From Adineta steineri (taxonomy: Eukaryota > Rotifera > Eurotatoria > Adinetida > Adinetidae), in assembly GCA_905250115.1 (NCBI GenBank), contig CAJNOI010000066.1, positions 80,955 to 144,954 on the forward strand: DNA of 64,000 nt, written 5' to 3'. The notes under the pieces are model-generated. The model did not search any database, had not been told where the DNA came from, and was given only the letters and a program-made list of their open reading frames with translations. Both the position numbers and the translations under genes were made by a program. The number at the start of each line of letters is the position of its first letter. Positions within the stretch are counted from its first letter, which is position 1. Of the stretch, positions 1 through 12,597 are shown in pieces.

Positions 1-1217
1 GTAGATAGAGTATTTCAGTGTTCGTTGGGAAGTAAAAACCGCATAGGAAAACGTTGTATTTCTCTTTTTTTCTTAAAAGAAGTTGTAATTAGCTGGGTTT
101 TTACGAAACGTTGAGGGATCAATAATCGATACTGAGTTATCTCGACATGGTTTGATTGATATCATATTAGGTAAACCATGACTAGATTTATATCTGCCTA
201 TTCCAAATTTAAGACATGATAATAAAAGATTATATTTTACTCGATAGTAATTGAATTTGACCATACTTATGATGTGTTTCAATAAAATAGACAAACGTAA
301 TAAAGACGATTCACATAGTGTAGATGCTGGAAAAGTTTTTTGACGTTCTCATTTCTACAAATAATCGAATGGAGGTATACTAGACGATCTTAATTTTCCT
401 GCCAGAAGATACAGGGCGCGAAGATATGAGTTCATTTTTTCTTTACCAATATCCATTTTCATCCACACCCCGTTAAAAACACATTTAGATCCATTTAGTC
501 CTTATTGCTTTCTCAATACTTTGAGTTTGAAGCAGATACAAAAAGCCAAGATTGATAAAGGGTGGGTGTGAGTATAGATATGAATAACTAAATACTTAGT
601 TATACATACACCCACACCCATATTCTTGAGTCATTTAATTTCTTTTGTTAATAATAGCTTTTCTTTCTCTTCCTATCAAACTCTTTCAGTCGTTCTTTTT
701 CATTCTGCTTCTCAAGCCAAAAAAGATACAACAGTTATTTTGTTTTGTACAAAACAGAGCAAAAAAATATTTGAAAGAAAGATGAAAAAGAGAAAAAGAA
801 ACCGGCATGACCTATCGACTTTTATTTTGTATTTTTTGCTATGCTGTTTTTCCTCGTGTTTTTCTTTTTCTTTTAACCTACATCAGTTGCACAATCTCAC
901 TTGCATTTAATTATTCAGTAAGTAAATATTCTGATGCAATATATTCGTTGTGTCACTAGATTTTTTTCTTAGTTAGTATAGTACTATTTCATTCAACGTT
1001 GACTGAAATTAATGTGTTACTTTTAAATAATAGATTGAGATAGTGTGATTATATGGTGCGTAAGTTCAAGACTAAAATTAAAATATAATGACGAGTAACG
1101 ACAACGAGTGAACATATATTTGAAAATAGTTAGAAAAATCTTCACAAATGTTTTCGTTTTCAGTTCTTTCCCAGCGTATTTCTACTTTATTCAACTACAA
1201 TAATTACAACGATACCT
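1..1217. other. Intergenic, with a possible coding remnant
   Basis: No complete gene is seen here. On the minus strand, about 364-475 reads as a short protein-like stretch containing SYLRALYLLAGKLRSSSIPP and ending in a stop; I do not recognise it. It lies next to a CCACACCCC motif at about 462-471. A TGTGGG-type palindrome is at 560-620. Open frames at 626-910 (plus) and 73-294 (minus) have no recognisable content. Confidence 0.35.
560..620. repeat. Telomere-like palindrome
   Basis: The left arm GGGTGGGTGTG and the right arm CACCCACACCC form an inverted repeat around an AT-rich centre (TATAGATATGAATAACTAAA). The arms are built from TGTGGG-like units, the motif that recurs about twenty times in this window. 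Confidence 0.6.
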
Positions 1218-1976
1218 ATGGCTTTTACTGATGGAAAACATGTCATGCTATCTTATAATTGGAAAAGTCAAAAGATCGTTTCCAGAGTATATGATATTCT
1301 CAAAGACAAAGACATTCCAGTTTGGTTTGATGTACAAGGAGGCATGAAAGATGATATTTACATGAGGTATGAGCTGCAGCAAGAAAGCTTATGTTCCTCA
1401 GAATATTATATTTATCATTTTAATTTCATTATTTTTCTCTTTAGCATGGCAGAGGGAGTAGAAAATGCTGCAATCGTATGTTGTTTCATGACACCTGAAT
1501 ATCAAGAATCTGAGAATTGTCGACTCGAATTAACATACGCAGAAAGACAACGTAAACGAATTATTGCATGTATAATTGCTGAGAAAAAAGACTGGAGGCC
1601 GTCTAGTTGGCTAGGATTGATAACATCAAAACTCTTATATATTCATTTCAAAGATGATTCAGAAGAAGGTATTCAAATCAAAACAAAAGAATTAATTGAT
1701 CGAATAAACAGGCATTCTGCATCTCCTGAATCAATTTATTATGAGGCTCTGGATCAGGATGTGGCTGCGGTGTGTGAGTGTGAGACTGACGAATGTACAA
1801 AACACTGTCGATTGCGTAAACATCACGTATCCAAATCTATACATACTCACCCACATCGGGCCCATACTCTTTCCGCTCATCCCCATCATAAACGCCCTCA
1901 TACTTCTACTCACTCTCATACTCTTACTCACTCTCATACACCTACTCATCATCATCCACACTCACACTCAAAGTAG
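1218..1976 (+). CDS. TIR-domain protein with His-rich tail
   Basis: Two exons, 1218-1366 and 1445-1976, separated by a 78-bp GT-AG intron whose length is a multiple of three and which stays open, so unspliced RNA would also be translatable. Splicing gives YMSMAEGVENAA across the junction. The N-terminal ~155 residues match a TIR domain: HVMLSYNW (strand A, Box1-like), DIPVWFDVQG, the MAEGVENAAIVCCFMTPEYQ core with SENCRLEL (position of the catalytic-type Glu in NADase TIRs), and a WLGLITSKLLYIHF end. Family members signal in immunity or cleave NAD; which applies here is unknown. The last ~45 residues are a low-complexity HTHPHxxHTxSHSH tail encoded by CAC-rich DNA resembling the telomere-like repeats nearby. 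No membrane segment is visible, so it is probably cytosolic. Confidence 0.8.
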   Translation: MAFTDGKHVMLSYNWKSQKIVSRVYDILKDKDIPVWFDVQGGMKDDIYMRYELQQESLCSSEYYIYHFNFIIFLFSMAEGVENAAIVCCFMTPEYQESENCRLELTYAERQRKRIIACIIAEKKDWRPSSWLGLITSKLLYIHFKDDSEEGIQIKTKELIDRINRHSASPESIYYEALDQDVAAVCECETDECTKHCRLRKHHVSKSIHTHPHRAHTLSAHPHHKRPHTSTHSHTLTHSHTPTHHHPHSHSK

Positions 1977-2845
1977 TATTTTGTTGAATGATTCTTTACT
2001 CGTGTTTTACGTTATATTTGATCTTACGATCATGATTGATTGATATCTATTCAAAGCTTTTTTCCTTTTCATTCTTCACTTATAATAATCGTTTAATATT
2101 TATTTACAACTTTTAAACATTTTTATTTCTTCTAATCACATATTCTGACAATCTCTATATATTCTCAAGTTTATAAGATATACATATACATCCAATAATT
2201 TGTTTTAGTTCCATATCAATGAATAAATTTTATATTACTGTGAGTTTTAATAAATATAATGTTGCTGTTGTTGTTGTTAATACTTAGAGTCTATAAAAGA
2301 TCATCAATGTCGTTGAAAGTGAGTATAGAAGAGAAAGATGAGAGATAAAAATAATACTCTCATCGTCATTTACTCATATCTTTCGTTTTACTGTGTCGAG
2401 AATACCAGTGGGAATGTTAGGTAGTTTAAATATGAAGTCCATACCCGAACATTAATAGAATAAAAATAGACTATTATTTATGTGAGCAATTGTATACTAT
2501 TAAATGTATGATAATTGATTCATCAAATAGCAGTAGTAATTTTATATTGTAGCAATAAAGACAAAAATAAAGGATATTGGATTGTGCTAACAAAAGCTTT
2601 TTTACTTTAGATGGCCTGCACCTTTTTCTTTCTAAACCAATTTCCCCATTTTCTGCATGTCTGACTCACATCTTCGAAATATTTAGGAAGAACAAAACAA
2701 CATAGTTGTTTTTAATAGCAAAAATTGAATCTTTAGGTAGCGAGATAAGAACATATAGTCAAATAAAAATAAGATGTTATCTTTTCTAATGATAAGACAT
2801 ATAAAGTAAAATAAAAAAAGAATATCATCATTTTGTTCGAGTAAC
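1977..2845. other. Intergenic, nothing recognised
   Basis: AT-rich. There is a short (GTT)n run near 2262-2277 and no protein-like frame or paired repeat that I can support. Confidence 0.5.
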
Positions 2846-3980
2846 ATGCATCAATTCTACATGATGTTGGTTTTGTTTACTCTTCTATTTTTTCAAACTA
2901 TTACTTTATCCTCATCAATTGTATATTATGCTATCGCACCATGTTCAGGATATTCAGGGTATAGAAACCAAAATATATATGTATATTCTTTTTTCATATT
3001 TCTCTTATATATATATATCTAATAGGCCTCCATATTATGGAGATATCAATACTTATGATCCTCAATCAACAACATTTGAATTCTATGGAAATTTTTCATT
3101 TTCTGTTGTTTCGGATAATACAACAGATGTTTTTTGTTTTGAACCAGGTCCTGTTGCTGTTATGAATAATACATATTCAACAATATTTATGCCTTTACAA
3201 TGTCACGCTGAAATATCACGTTTGCTTCTGTTAAAATATGATTTACAAAAGAAAACTTATGCGCAAAGCTCCTGGTATTTAAAAACTGGAACATTTTATT
3301 ATCTTTATTATGATTCACATCGTCAACGTCTTTTTGGTTTACGTGATGTGTATACACCTACATATATCATGGAAGAATATAATACAACGACATTAGAAGT
3401 TATACAAGAATATACACGACAAAATGGAACACAATATGGTTTTGCTTGTCAAGGTTGTTCTGTATTTAATCCAGATGAGAACTGGATTGTAGAAATTCGA
3501 ATAGTATCTGCTGGTCAACATTACGATTCATATTATATGAAAATGGATTTGAATCTTGTTGGAAAAAAACAAGATATCGTTACTGAATTTCAGAAATTAC
3601 CAGAATTCGTTGAACCTTATACCATGACTTATGATATGAAGACAAAACTTGTACTTGTAACATGGAAACATGGAACGATTTTTACAGATACTATGATGAT
3701 CTATATAAATCCTTATACAGGTAAACTTCATAATGAAGCATCTCTTTTGAAAACACCATTTGGATGGTTTGTTCAATCTGTTCAAGCACTCTTTGATGAA
3801 TCAACTCGTCAAATATTATTTTTGATTCAACAAAGTGATCTACAACAAATCCAAATAAATGTTTGGGCGATCACTGTAGAATTTGATACAATGAAAATAA
3901 TAGAAAAAAAACAAGTGAATGCATTAGCGGGTCTTCAGGCATGGACATTTTTTAAAACAGAAAAAAAATCAAATTCATAG
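2846..3980 (+). CDS. Secreted protein of unknown function
   Basis: Exons 2846-2958 and 3026-3980, with a 67-bp GT-AG intron. I chose ATG 2846 because it opens a signal peptide (MHQFYMMLVLFTLLFFQTIT) that continues in frame into YYAIAPCSGYSG and splices (GG|G) to PPYYGDINTYDP. The mature part (~330 aa) has several repeated strand-rich blocks such as YYDSHRQRLFGLRD, YDMKTKLVLVTW and FDESTRQILFLIQ, each about 60-90 residues apart. That pattern suggests a beta-propeller-like extracellular fold, but no named family is recognised. It contains several N-glycosylation sequons (NFS, NTT, NGT) and four or more cysteines. No C-terminal membrane segment is seen. It is a stand-alone gene with about 600 bp of spacer on each side. 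Confidence 0.7.
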
Positions 3981-4594
3981 ATTTAGACTCGAGAGTCTCT
4001 AGAACAATACGCGCGCAGCTAAACAGAGACTAGAAAAAATTTGTTTTTTTTATTATATCAATATTTACATTAATCATTAATAAAAAAAAACTTATTATAT
4101 ACATTATTTCTGTTGGATAGAATAGAAAGAATTAGTCATTATTTACTTGTTTGTTGTGCTGTTTCATACAGATGATAGATAAACATATATTGTAATTAGT
4201 GTAAAATCATAGAAAACGGTACCCGCTAATCGTCATTCATATTTTGTTAAAAGTAAGATGAGTGAGAATATATATTTTTTATCAAATGATCTGTGACAAT
4301 TGCTGAACTTTCTCTAAATTGATAGAAATGTTATTTTTCTCGAGTTGTTTCCTGGCCGATATTGAAACAAAAATTCTTCCATATTCTCACTAACTTTTGT
4401 ACACGTTGAGAGCAATTCAGATGGCAATCAATTTTCTTTTTTTCTTCAAGGTTGATTGTTTCTTTTCTCATTCAAACTCATGTTGTTATTATTTTCATCA
4501 CACCTTTCTGAATATGTAATTATACAAGTAAGAAATATATATTCTTCACTTTTACCTTTTCTACTGAAAAAAATTCAGTTTATTAGACATCGAT
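3981..4594. other. Intergenic, nothing recognised
   Basis: AT-rich spacer between two same-strand genes. Homopolymer T and A runs are present; no gene or repeat was recognised. Confidence 0.5.
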
Positions 4595-5809
4595 ATGAAT
4601 ATAACAGAACAGAACAATGACAATCAAGAACATCTGTTAGTATCTTCCTCTACTATTGACAATGATAATATTATCAAACTTCGACGTAGTTCATCTATAC
4701 TCACATTGGCAGAACCAGCTCTGTTATTAATAGCAACAGAAGAAGATGATAATGATGATGGTGAAACAGTAGCTGTATCGAAATTATCTTCTGTGTCTGG
4801 TATTTTATACGGTATTTTAGGATCTTTTTTCTACGTTACACCTACATTCATTATTAAAGAATTACAAATTGATTTACTCGATGCAGTTATCATACGTATT
4901 ATAGTACAGATTCTTCTATGTATAATCTTCGTTATCTATCATGACTATACAGTGTGGATAGGATCATTAAAAGAAAAATGGTTACAATTTATTTTATGTA
5001 TTCTAAGTTGTTCTCTGTTTCTCGGATATTTTATTGGTCTTCGTTATCTTCCTTTTCCTGATTTTACAACACTCGTTTTTACACGTTTAATGTGGACAGT
5101 AGTCTTTGGTATACTTCTATATAAAGAGAAATCGACAATGATGATTCTTTTATCTGTTTGTTTTACATTTATTGGTGTTGTTTTCGTAGCACAACCCACA
5201 TTTATTTTTAAACAAAACAGAGTAGTAGAGATTACTCCAAATATAACAAGAGTAATACTAAATGAAACAAATATACACAATATGTATTATTTTAATGATC
5301 GAACAATTGGTACTTCTCTTGCACTAATGACAGGCATTGTATTTTCATTTAGCACTCTAATTCTCAAACAATTGATTACTTTAAAAATTAAATCAAGTGC
5401 TTTAGTTCTACAACAATCTTTTGCCATTCTCGTATGTCTGATATTTAATCAATTGTATAAATATTTTCTTCTAAATGATGTAACATTCTTTACGTTAACA
5501 ATCTTTCAATGGAAATATTGGATAGCTGGACTAATTAGTCTAATACAAATATTTGGAGTAATCTGTGGAATTCGTGCTTTAAGTCGTGAACCACCGTCTA
5601 TTATTACAATTGTTGCAGCATCAGATATTATCTTTGCTGTTCTTCTACAAAATTTATTTACAAAGAATAAATCTAATTTATGGATTTTACTTGGAAGTGC
5701 ATTGATTTTATTAAGTGTTATATTTATTGGTGTACACAAGTTTATGCAAGAACAAAAGGCTAAAAAGAAACGAATGGAAATGGTCATGATATCAAAAACT
5801 GAGACATAA
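4595..5809 (+). CDS. Drug/metabolite transporter-type protein (EamA, SLC35G-like)
   Basis: Single exon, 404 aa. An acidic, Ser/Asp-rich cytosolic N-terminus (1-65) is followed by about ten hydrophobic helices in two halves: GILYGILGSFFYVTPTFIIK, then pairs including LQFILCILSCSLFLGYFIGL and LMWTVVFGILLYKEKSTMM. The second half starts after a glycosylatable loop (NITRVILNETN) with TSLALMTGIVFSFSTLILKQ and ends ILLGSALILLSVIFIGVHKF. The internal duplication, the short TRLMWTVVFGILLYKE signature and the Lys-rich cytosolic tail are typical of EamA/DMT transporters, closest in style to animal SLC35G/TMEM20. The substrate cannot be inferred. It is expected to sit in the plasma membrane or an endomembrane. 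The start is the first ATG in the long frame. No introns or breaks are seen. Confidence 0.8.
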   Translation: MNITEQNNDNQEHLLVSSSTIDNDNIIKLRRSSSILTLAEPALLLIATEEDDNDDGETVAVSKLSSVSGILYGILGSFFYVTPTFIIKELQIDLLDAVIIRIIVQILLCIIFVIYHDYTVWIGSLKEKWLQFILCILSCSLFLGYFIGLRYLPFPDFTTLVFTRLMWTVVFGILLYKEKSTMMILLSVCFTFIGVVFVAQPTFIFKQNRVVEITPNITRVILNETNIHNMYYFNDRTIGTSLALMTGIVFSFSTLILKQLITLKIKSSALVLQQSFAILVCLIFNQLYKYFLLNDVTFFTLTIFQWKYWIAGLISLIQIFGVICGIRALSREPPSIITIVAASDIIFAVLLQNLFTKNKSNLWILLGSALILLSVIFIGVHKFMQEQKAKKKRMEMVMISKTET

Positions 5810-7509
5810 TCTTTAAAAGCTTTTCTTATCATGTACTAGTGCCTGATTTTTGTTCTCTTTTCTTACGAAAATAATATTATATTTAGTCATATATTCATGA
5901 TTAGTAATTATTCAAAATAATAAATTATAAGAACTTTCTATGATGATTTACAAACCGTAATACGTGTTATACGAATGATGACAGGTCTTGAATTGATGCT
6001 AACAACTGTTACTGACGCATCACAATATATATATGACTGGAATCACAGCCATCTCAATAGTACTTCATACTGAGAGCATTTGTACAGAAATATATGTTAA
6101 GAAAAAGGCAGAAAATAAGAAAATTTGTGCTCAAATTGACAAAACCAAACTACGATAAAAATACGAAAACTATGCTATGAAAAATATGAGATAAACATCA
6201 AAATATAAATTAATATGATATATTATATTGTCACCTATGTAGGCAAACTTTTGCAATAAATATGTATTAATAATTTTTTTATTTTTTCGTTCCTTAAACA
6301 TGTGTCAATGTCGATATTTAAACGCATTACCATACTGTTATAATTACATTGACAGAAAGAAAATTAATCAATATAGTTATTGGTTGAAAATATGAACTTT
6401 ACAGATATTAATGAAACATACATTCGTTATTTATTCATCAAAATATCGCAATGAAATCTGAAATACTTTTAGGTACTGAATTATATATCATTTATGAATG
6501 TCAAATGTGAGTATCAACTAGTAACCACATCTATTTAAATCTACACCCTCTTCACATTGATCAGTATTGTTTATGCATAAATTTCAGAAAAACTAAATAT
6601 ATTTTTCTATTTTTGATTAGATTTTCAAGTTATGAGTTATGCATTGATTTACTCGGTTAAAGAAAATAATATTATTAACTATTAGTTCGGTCTTTTTTTT
6701 TTCTTCGGTTATTCTGTATAAGACCTACAAAATAGCCTCTATATACGGAAAAAAATCAACCAAAGGCATTTGAATTATTTCTCAAACTCTGGTATTATTC
6801 TGATGATACCGATCATCTTCATGATTAAAGTCGAATTTATTGTTTTTAATATAAATTATTATCAAAATATTATTTCGATATCAGATATGAATAAAATCTA
6901 CCTATCATTATTGAAAGGATTAGTCTTTTCTACGATAGCAAAATATTGAAACAAAAATCGAAATACTCAAAAAAATGTACTTTTTCTCAAAAGTACTTAT
7001 TGCGCATAGAGAAATAAAGAACGTGATTTAAAGTAAGTTCTGACAAAGCAGATTATTTAACAGAGTCAAATAAAAAAAGATATCAGACTAATCATGACTT
7101 ATTCATTGACGTCTATCATTTATTGACGATGATAGTTGATATCTTGTTTTCACTGAAAACACGTCCGATGATTAATGCAGATATTCTATAAAGTCAAAAA
7201 AAGTGATCAATTCGAATTTAAATTTCACTCTATGTTTCCAAAGAGAATGAAATTCATCTAAAAATGTCAATTAAAATGGTAAATTTGATTCATAAATCAA
7301 ATCTGAAATCAATTTTTTATCTTATGTACGACTAAACCTTCTCTAGAACATTATTTTTTCTCTTTGTGTTATGTTAGATGAAATGAACGAGAGAGAAAGA
7401 GAGATATAGCTAGAGAGAACACTCATAATGAATATCATTTTGTTTTCACCGAAGATAAAAAAGATTATCTTCTCAGTTGGCTGATTTATCAAAGAAATCT
7501 TAAACTTAA
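5810..7509. other. Intergenic; right part is the duplicated upstream region of receptor A
   Basis: 5810-6950 shows no gene. From about 6960 the sequence is closely similar to 13320-13940, upstream of the second receptor locus (for example TGACAAAGCAGATTATTTAA and TTCATTGACGTC in both), so it belongs to the tandem duplication unit and probably contains the promoter. Confidence 0.55.
7389..7418 (+). promoter_or_regulatory. GAGA-rich tract upstream of receptor A
   Basis: A purine-rich GAGAGAGAAAGAGAGATATA stretch lies about 90 bp upstream of the start codon. It is conserved at 13807-13840, about 105 bp upstream of the second leader exon. Conservation between the duplicated loci suggests a promoter element; the factor is unknown. 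Confidence 0.3.
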
Positions 7510-10500
7510 ATGATGTGGAATATTCACGTATTCATTAACATCCTACTGTTTATTCTCAGCAATGAAATATCTGGTAAATACTTTTATTTATCACATATCA
7601 AAGATCAATCAGTGCACAAACGGTCTTATTCGTTAGACTGACAGCATCTGTCATAATCTCGATGGCTTTCATAAATTTACGCTTTTCACGAGTATTGAGT
7701 AGCGTTATAGATGTCTTGAGGCTGCGGGTGAGTAAAAGAATAATTTAGAGGATCCAAGAATAGAGTGAGATTCATTTCTATTACATTTCTTCTCTAATAT
7801 TCTTTCGATTATTTTCTCGTTTTTTAGCTCTTTCATTCAATCAACCAAAATTTTGTCCAGCAGCCATTTGGAATTCTGATGGAATTACTTTCGCTGATCA
7901 ATCGATAGTTGGTTCGGATCCTTATGCCATTTTTGTGAACACAAATAACACAATCTATATCGCTAATCGAGAAAATAGCACAATTCTAATATGGCATGAA
8001 GAAAGTGTTGATCCAATAAAGATCATTTCTGGTAGTTTTATAGACCCATCTTCTCTCTTTGTGACATCAAACGGTGATATTTATATTGATGATGGTTTTA
8101 AGAATGGTCGAGTAGAGAGATGGATAATAGAAACAAATACCTTTGTGACGGTGATGAATGTCAGTTCACGATGTGATGGTTTGTTTGTCGATATCTATGA
8201 TACTCTTTACTGTTCAATGTATTTGGAAGATCAGGTAGTGAAGAGATCATTAAATGATCCTCTAATGACTTCAAATCGTGTTGCTGCTGGAACAGGTATT
8301 GAAGGATCAGCCTCAAATGAACTCGATGGTCCTGGTGGAATTTTTGTCGATGTAAATTTTGATTTATATGTAGCAGATTGTGGAAATGATCGGATTCAGT
8401 TGTTTCAGCCGGGAGAATCAAATGGTATTACAGCGGCTGGAAGTGAATCACTAAAACCAACAATCGAACTTTACTATCCCACTGCATTAATATTAGATGC
8501 TGAGAAATATTTATTCATTATGGATAATAACAATCATCGCATTGTTGGTTCAAGCTTGAATGGATTTCAATGTTTAGTTGGATGTTATGGAATGGGTTCA
8601 CAATCCAATCAATTGAATAGTCCACTTAGTTTTAGTTTTGATCGCTCGGGGAACATGTTTATTACTGATACATCAAATTCTCGAATCCAAAAATTTGAAT
8701 ATTTGGAAGAATCATGTGGTAAGTTTAGAATGATTGAATAAAGTCTCCTACATCGTTTTAATCAATACTTATTCAGAGAAAATTACTGTACTGTTGTTAT
8801 AAAACTAAAAGCTTGTTTATTCATAACTCTCTTCATGAGAAGAAAAAACTTCTTGCATTCAATTCAATACTGCAGAATACAATAAAAGTTTCACAAATAG
8901 CTTTGAAATTTACAAAAAATATTCGTGCAAAAGAGTGAGATTTGAGTCGAAGTCAGTAAGGTGGAAAAGGTTCCGTCTTTACCTATATGTTGAAGGCACA
9001 CTTTATCGAAAAAAATATAACTAAAGAATTAATTGTCTGCTAGAATGTTTTAATCTGTTAAGACTGAATGTCAATAACTATCAATTAAATTACTCAATCA
9101 TTTGTTTTCTCTATTCTAAATATAAATACTCATTGATTTTTTTCATTCAATAGATAACTCATCAAAAATAAAATCAATGTATTTATCATTGTTGACACCA
9201 AATAGTTCAATTTATTTTCAAGAATGTTCCGAGTTAGGTTCCTATTACGGAGCGATACAAATGAACGTAACTGTAACTGGATATTATGCTTTTTTAATCA
9301 ACAGCGAGATGAAGATCATGGACGCTTATATCTACACGAATAACTTCAATCCATTCGATGTATCCAAAAATGTGCTGAGCCATAGTAGAGACTCTGATAA
9401 TCAAGGTCAATTTAAAATCACAGCTGCTCTTCAAGCCAACATGATATATGTTGTCGTTATAACAACATCTTCTCGGAATTTAACAGGAAATGTTTCGATC
9501 CAAGTATCTGGTCCAAATTATATCGATTTCAATCGTATTTGTGAGTATCTATAGTATTTTAATGGATAATCAAGTGCACATATTCATGATCGGTAGAAAA
9601 TAAAGATAAACTCAATCTATAAAATGATACATAGATAGTTCTGTTCAATAGAGACTAAGGTTCATATAACTTCCAGTCGCTTTTGGTAAATGTATCCGAG
9701 AGAGAGAAAATAATATTTCAAATTGTTTACACTTATTTCCTTATTATACAAAATTGAATCGATTTTCTTTTTCGTTAGTGAATACTTCATCAGTTGTTCA
9801 AACAACTTATGTATCAAAATTGACAACGAACAGTTCAACGTATTTCCCTCAGTGTGCAGGGTTAAGTTCTTACTATGAAGCGATACAAGTGAATGTTCGT
9901 AGAAGTGGTCTTTACACTTTCTTCAGCAAAAGCGGTATGGACACATACGGTTCGATTTACAATGAATATTTCAATCCATCCAATCCATTTGAAAATCGAC
10001 TCTCAGACAATGATGATAGCTGCGATCAAGATCAATTTAGATTCACAATTGCTCTTGAGAGTAGTATTAAATATATATTGGTTGTGTCCGCATTTTTCTC
10101 CAAGGTAACAGGTGAATTCTCAATCTTTGTATCTGGCCCAGAGAATGTTGATCTCAAGAATATTAGTAAGTGTTTGCACTACAACTATTAAATGAATACA
10201 TGTCAAGGATAACATGAGTAAATCGTTTTGTAAGATAACATTTGTGTTATAAAGAGAAAGCTTCACACAAACAGCTACATCATATCCATTAAATAACAGA
10301 ATATTGTAAATAGAATCAGATCAATCGATCACTATTATGATGTGAATAGTATACAAATTGGTATGAATTCCTGCACGTGCTCATGAAATAAAAAAAAGTT
10401 TGCTTTCTGTTAATTGTACTTTGTGTAGATCTAAAATATCTTTACGTACTTCAATTTTCGAATAAATTACAAGAGTAGCAGAATTAGACTGTAAATAAAC

Positions 10501-12597
10501 AATTTTTCCTGTCTAAAACGTTGGGACATTATCCATTTTTGAAATAAAGAACTTATTTCAAACTCATTCATAACATACATTATCAAGGTTTCGAGTACAG
10601 AAAAATGTTTCTAGATTCTATTCTCACTCTCCATTTACGACTTAATTATTTCATTGAGAATGATATTATAAAGAGTTGTCTCTTCAGAAAATTAGGCTCA
10701 GCGTCGACATGCCTTTCGATACTCAAGATGTATAAGAGACGACTTATGATGATCAATTTTCTTCTTACATCTAGACGATTCCTCTTTCTCTGAGTCAACC
10801 AAGATCTATCACGAATCTCGATTGCTATATTTGTTTTCATCATGTAGGTTCGCCATCAGCCATGCGAAAACCATATCTGTCAGCTGTACAATCGAATTAT
10901 TCATCAGAGTTGACTACGAATAGTCAAACATATTCTCGAGATTGTCGAAAATCAAATTATTACTATGAAACTATACGAGTGAATGTAGTGGAAAATGCAT
11001 ACTATGCTCTGAGTAGTGATAGCACTATGGATACATATGGTTATATTTACAAAGATGATTTTAATCCATTGAATCCTTTCGAGAATTTACTCTCACAAAA
11101 TTATCGAAGTTGTAGTTATGAAGATTTTAATCTTATCGTTTATCTTCACAGTGACACTAAATATATATTAGTGGTGACAACATCGTCTCCCAATAAGACA
11201 GGAACATTTTCTCTTCTAACATCTGGTCCAAATAATATCACTCTTGATCCTTACGGTAAGTATTTTGTATTATTTGTAAATCATTAACAGAGAATTGTCC
11301 AAAAATAGTATTACATCGGAATTCCTCCTTTTGAAATCGAATAGCTTTCTTACAATCAGATAAAAATAGGAATGTAGAAATCTAATCTCAACACAACATA
11401 CCATGTATAGACAAATGACTTTGATAGGCTATTAGTCCTCACAAATCTACGCCGACGTAGCTTTATTAAATAGAGTAAGATTGAGCTCATCTCTTTCTCT
11501 ATTTAGCTCAAATTCTGACTACTTGTTTCATCGGCCAAAAATGTCAGTTCTACAAAAAAAGTATTGGTGTAACTCTCGATGATATTTTACGTGACGAAAT
11601 TCGACCAAACATGACATTGACTGATCAAACAATATTAGTGAAAATCCATGCCGCTTCAACGATGATTATGTTTGTAGGAGGTTTGATTAATAGTATTTTA
11701 TCTCTATTAACATTTCAAAATAAAGATCTTCGACAAGTTGGATGTGGCATTTATCTCTTGGCATCATCAATTACTTCTTTTCTTACGATCAGCTTGTTTA
11801 CAGTAAAGTTTTGGTTTGTTGTTCTCACTCAAATGGATCTATCAATTCATGTTTCTGTTGTTCGAGGAGGTTGTGTATCGATCGAACCTCTTCTCAAACT
11901 CTGTTTATATGTAGATGCTTGGCTCAATGCTTGTGTAGCTATCGAAAGAGCGATTCTCGTTTTCAGAGGAGTTAACTTTAATAAACACAAAAGTCAATGT
12001 ATTGCTCAATGGACAGTTCTCATCTTACCATTGTGTGTCATGATTTCGATCATTCACGAACCTATACATCGAGAATTACATGAAGTAAAGACACAAACGA
12101 AAGCAGCGGAGATCAATAGATGGTGTGTAACTCGTTATTCTCCTTCTGTTCAACAATACAATACAATCATTCTGTTTTTTCATCTTGTCGCTCCATGTAT
12201 TGTTAATCTTTGTTCTGCTTTATTCATCATATTTGGATCAGCCCGACAACGATCAACAGCTCAGAGAAGACAAACTTTAACAGAACATGTTTATAATCAA
12301 TTTAGCGAACACAAACAACTATTAATCAGTCCAATTATTCTTCTGATTCTGTCCTTACCTCGTCTGATAATGTCAATGTTATCAGAATGTGTCAATCCAT
12401 CGAACCATCGATTATTATTTATTTTTGGTTATTTCATTTCATTTACTCCATCGATACTTATCTTTATTGTTTTTGTTCTTCCTTCGAAATTGTACAGAAA
12501 AACGTTTCAAGAATCACTCAAACGATGGCGACGACAAACGCCATCCATAATCAATATTTCTTCATTATTCTCAAATTTCTCTAATTTGTTGGAATAG
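7510..12597 (+). CDS. Receptor A: NHL propeller, three sandwich modules, 7TM
   Basis: Six exons with phase-1 junctions: 7510-7573 (signal peptide MMWNIHVFINILLFILSNEI), 7828-8718, 9154-9540, 9779-10165, 10848-11255 and 11507-12597; 1075 aa. Exon 2 encodes six NHL blades, e.g. GIFVDVNFDLYVADCGNDRI and SFDRSGNMFITDTSNSRIQK. Exons 3-5 each encode one ~129-136 aa module with a shared pattern: NSxxYFxxC, YYxAIQxNV, TYGxIYxxxFNPxNPFEN, KYILVVTT, then TGxFSIxVSGP. This is like the PPC/CUB-type sandwiches seen in secreted proteins. Exon 6 begins with a short Cys-containing linker (FIGQKCQFYKKS), then seven hydrophobic helices. The DRY-like position reads AIERAIL, ECL cysteines are plausible, and the tail is basic. 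Expected at the plasma membrane with a very large ectodomain. The ligand is unknown. All splice sites were chosen by frame and by paralogy to receptor B. Confidence 0.8.

Noticed and set aside
626..910. Plus-strand open frame of 94 codons
   Set aside because: Phe/Ser/Lys-rich low complexity, no splice context or domain.
1731..2043. Additional open frames on both strands at the TIR gene end
   Set aside because: Shadows of the CAC-rich tail; Met/Ser or Leu/Thr-rich low-complexity translations.
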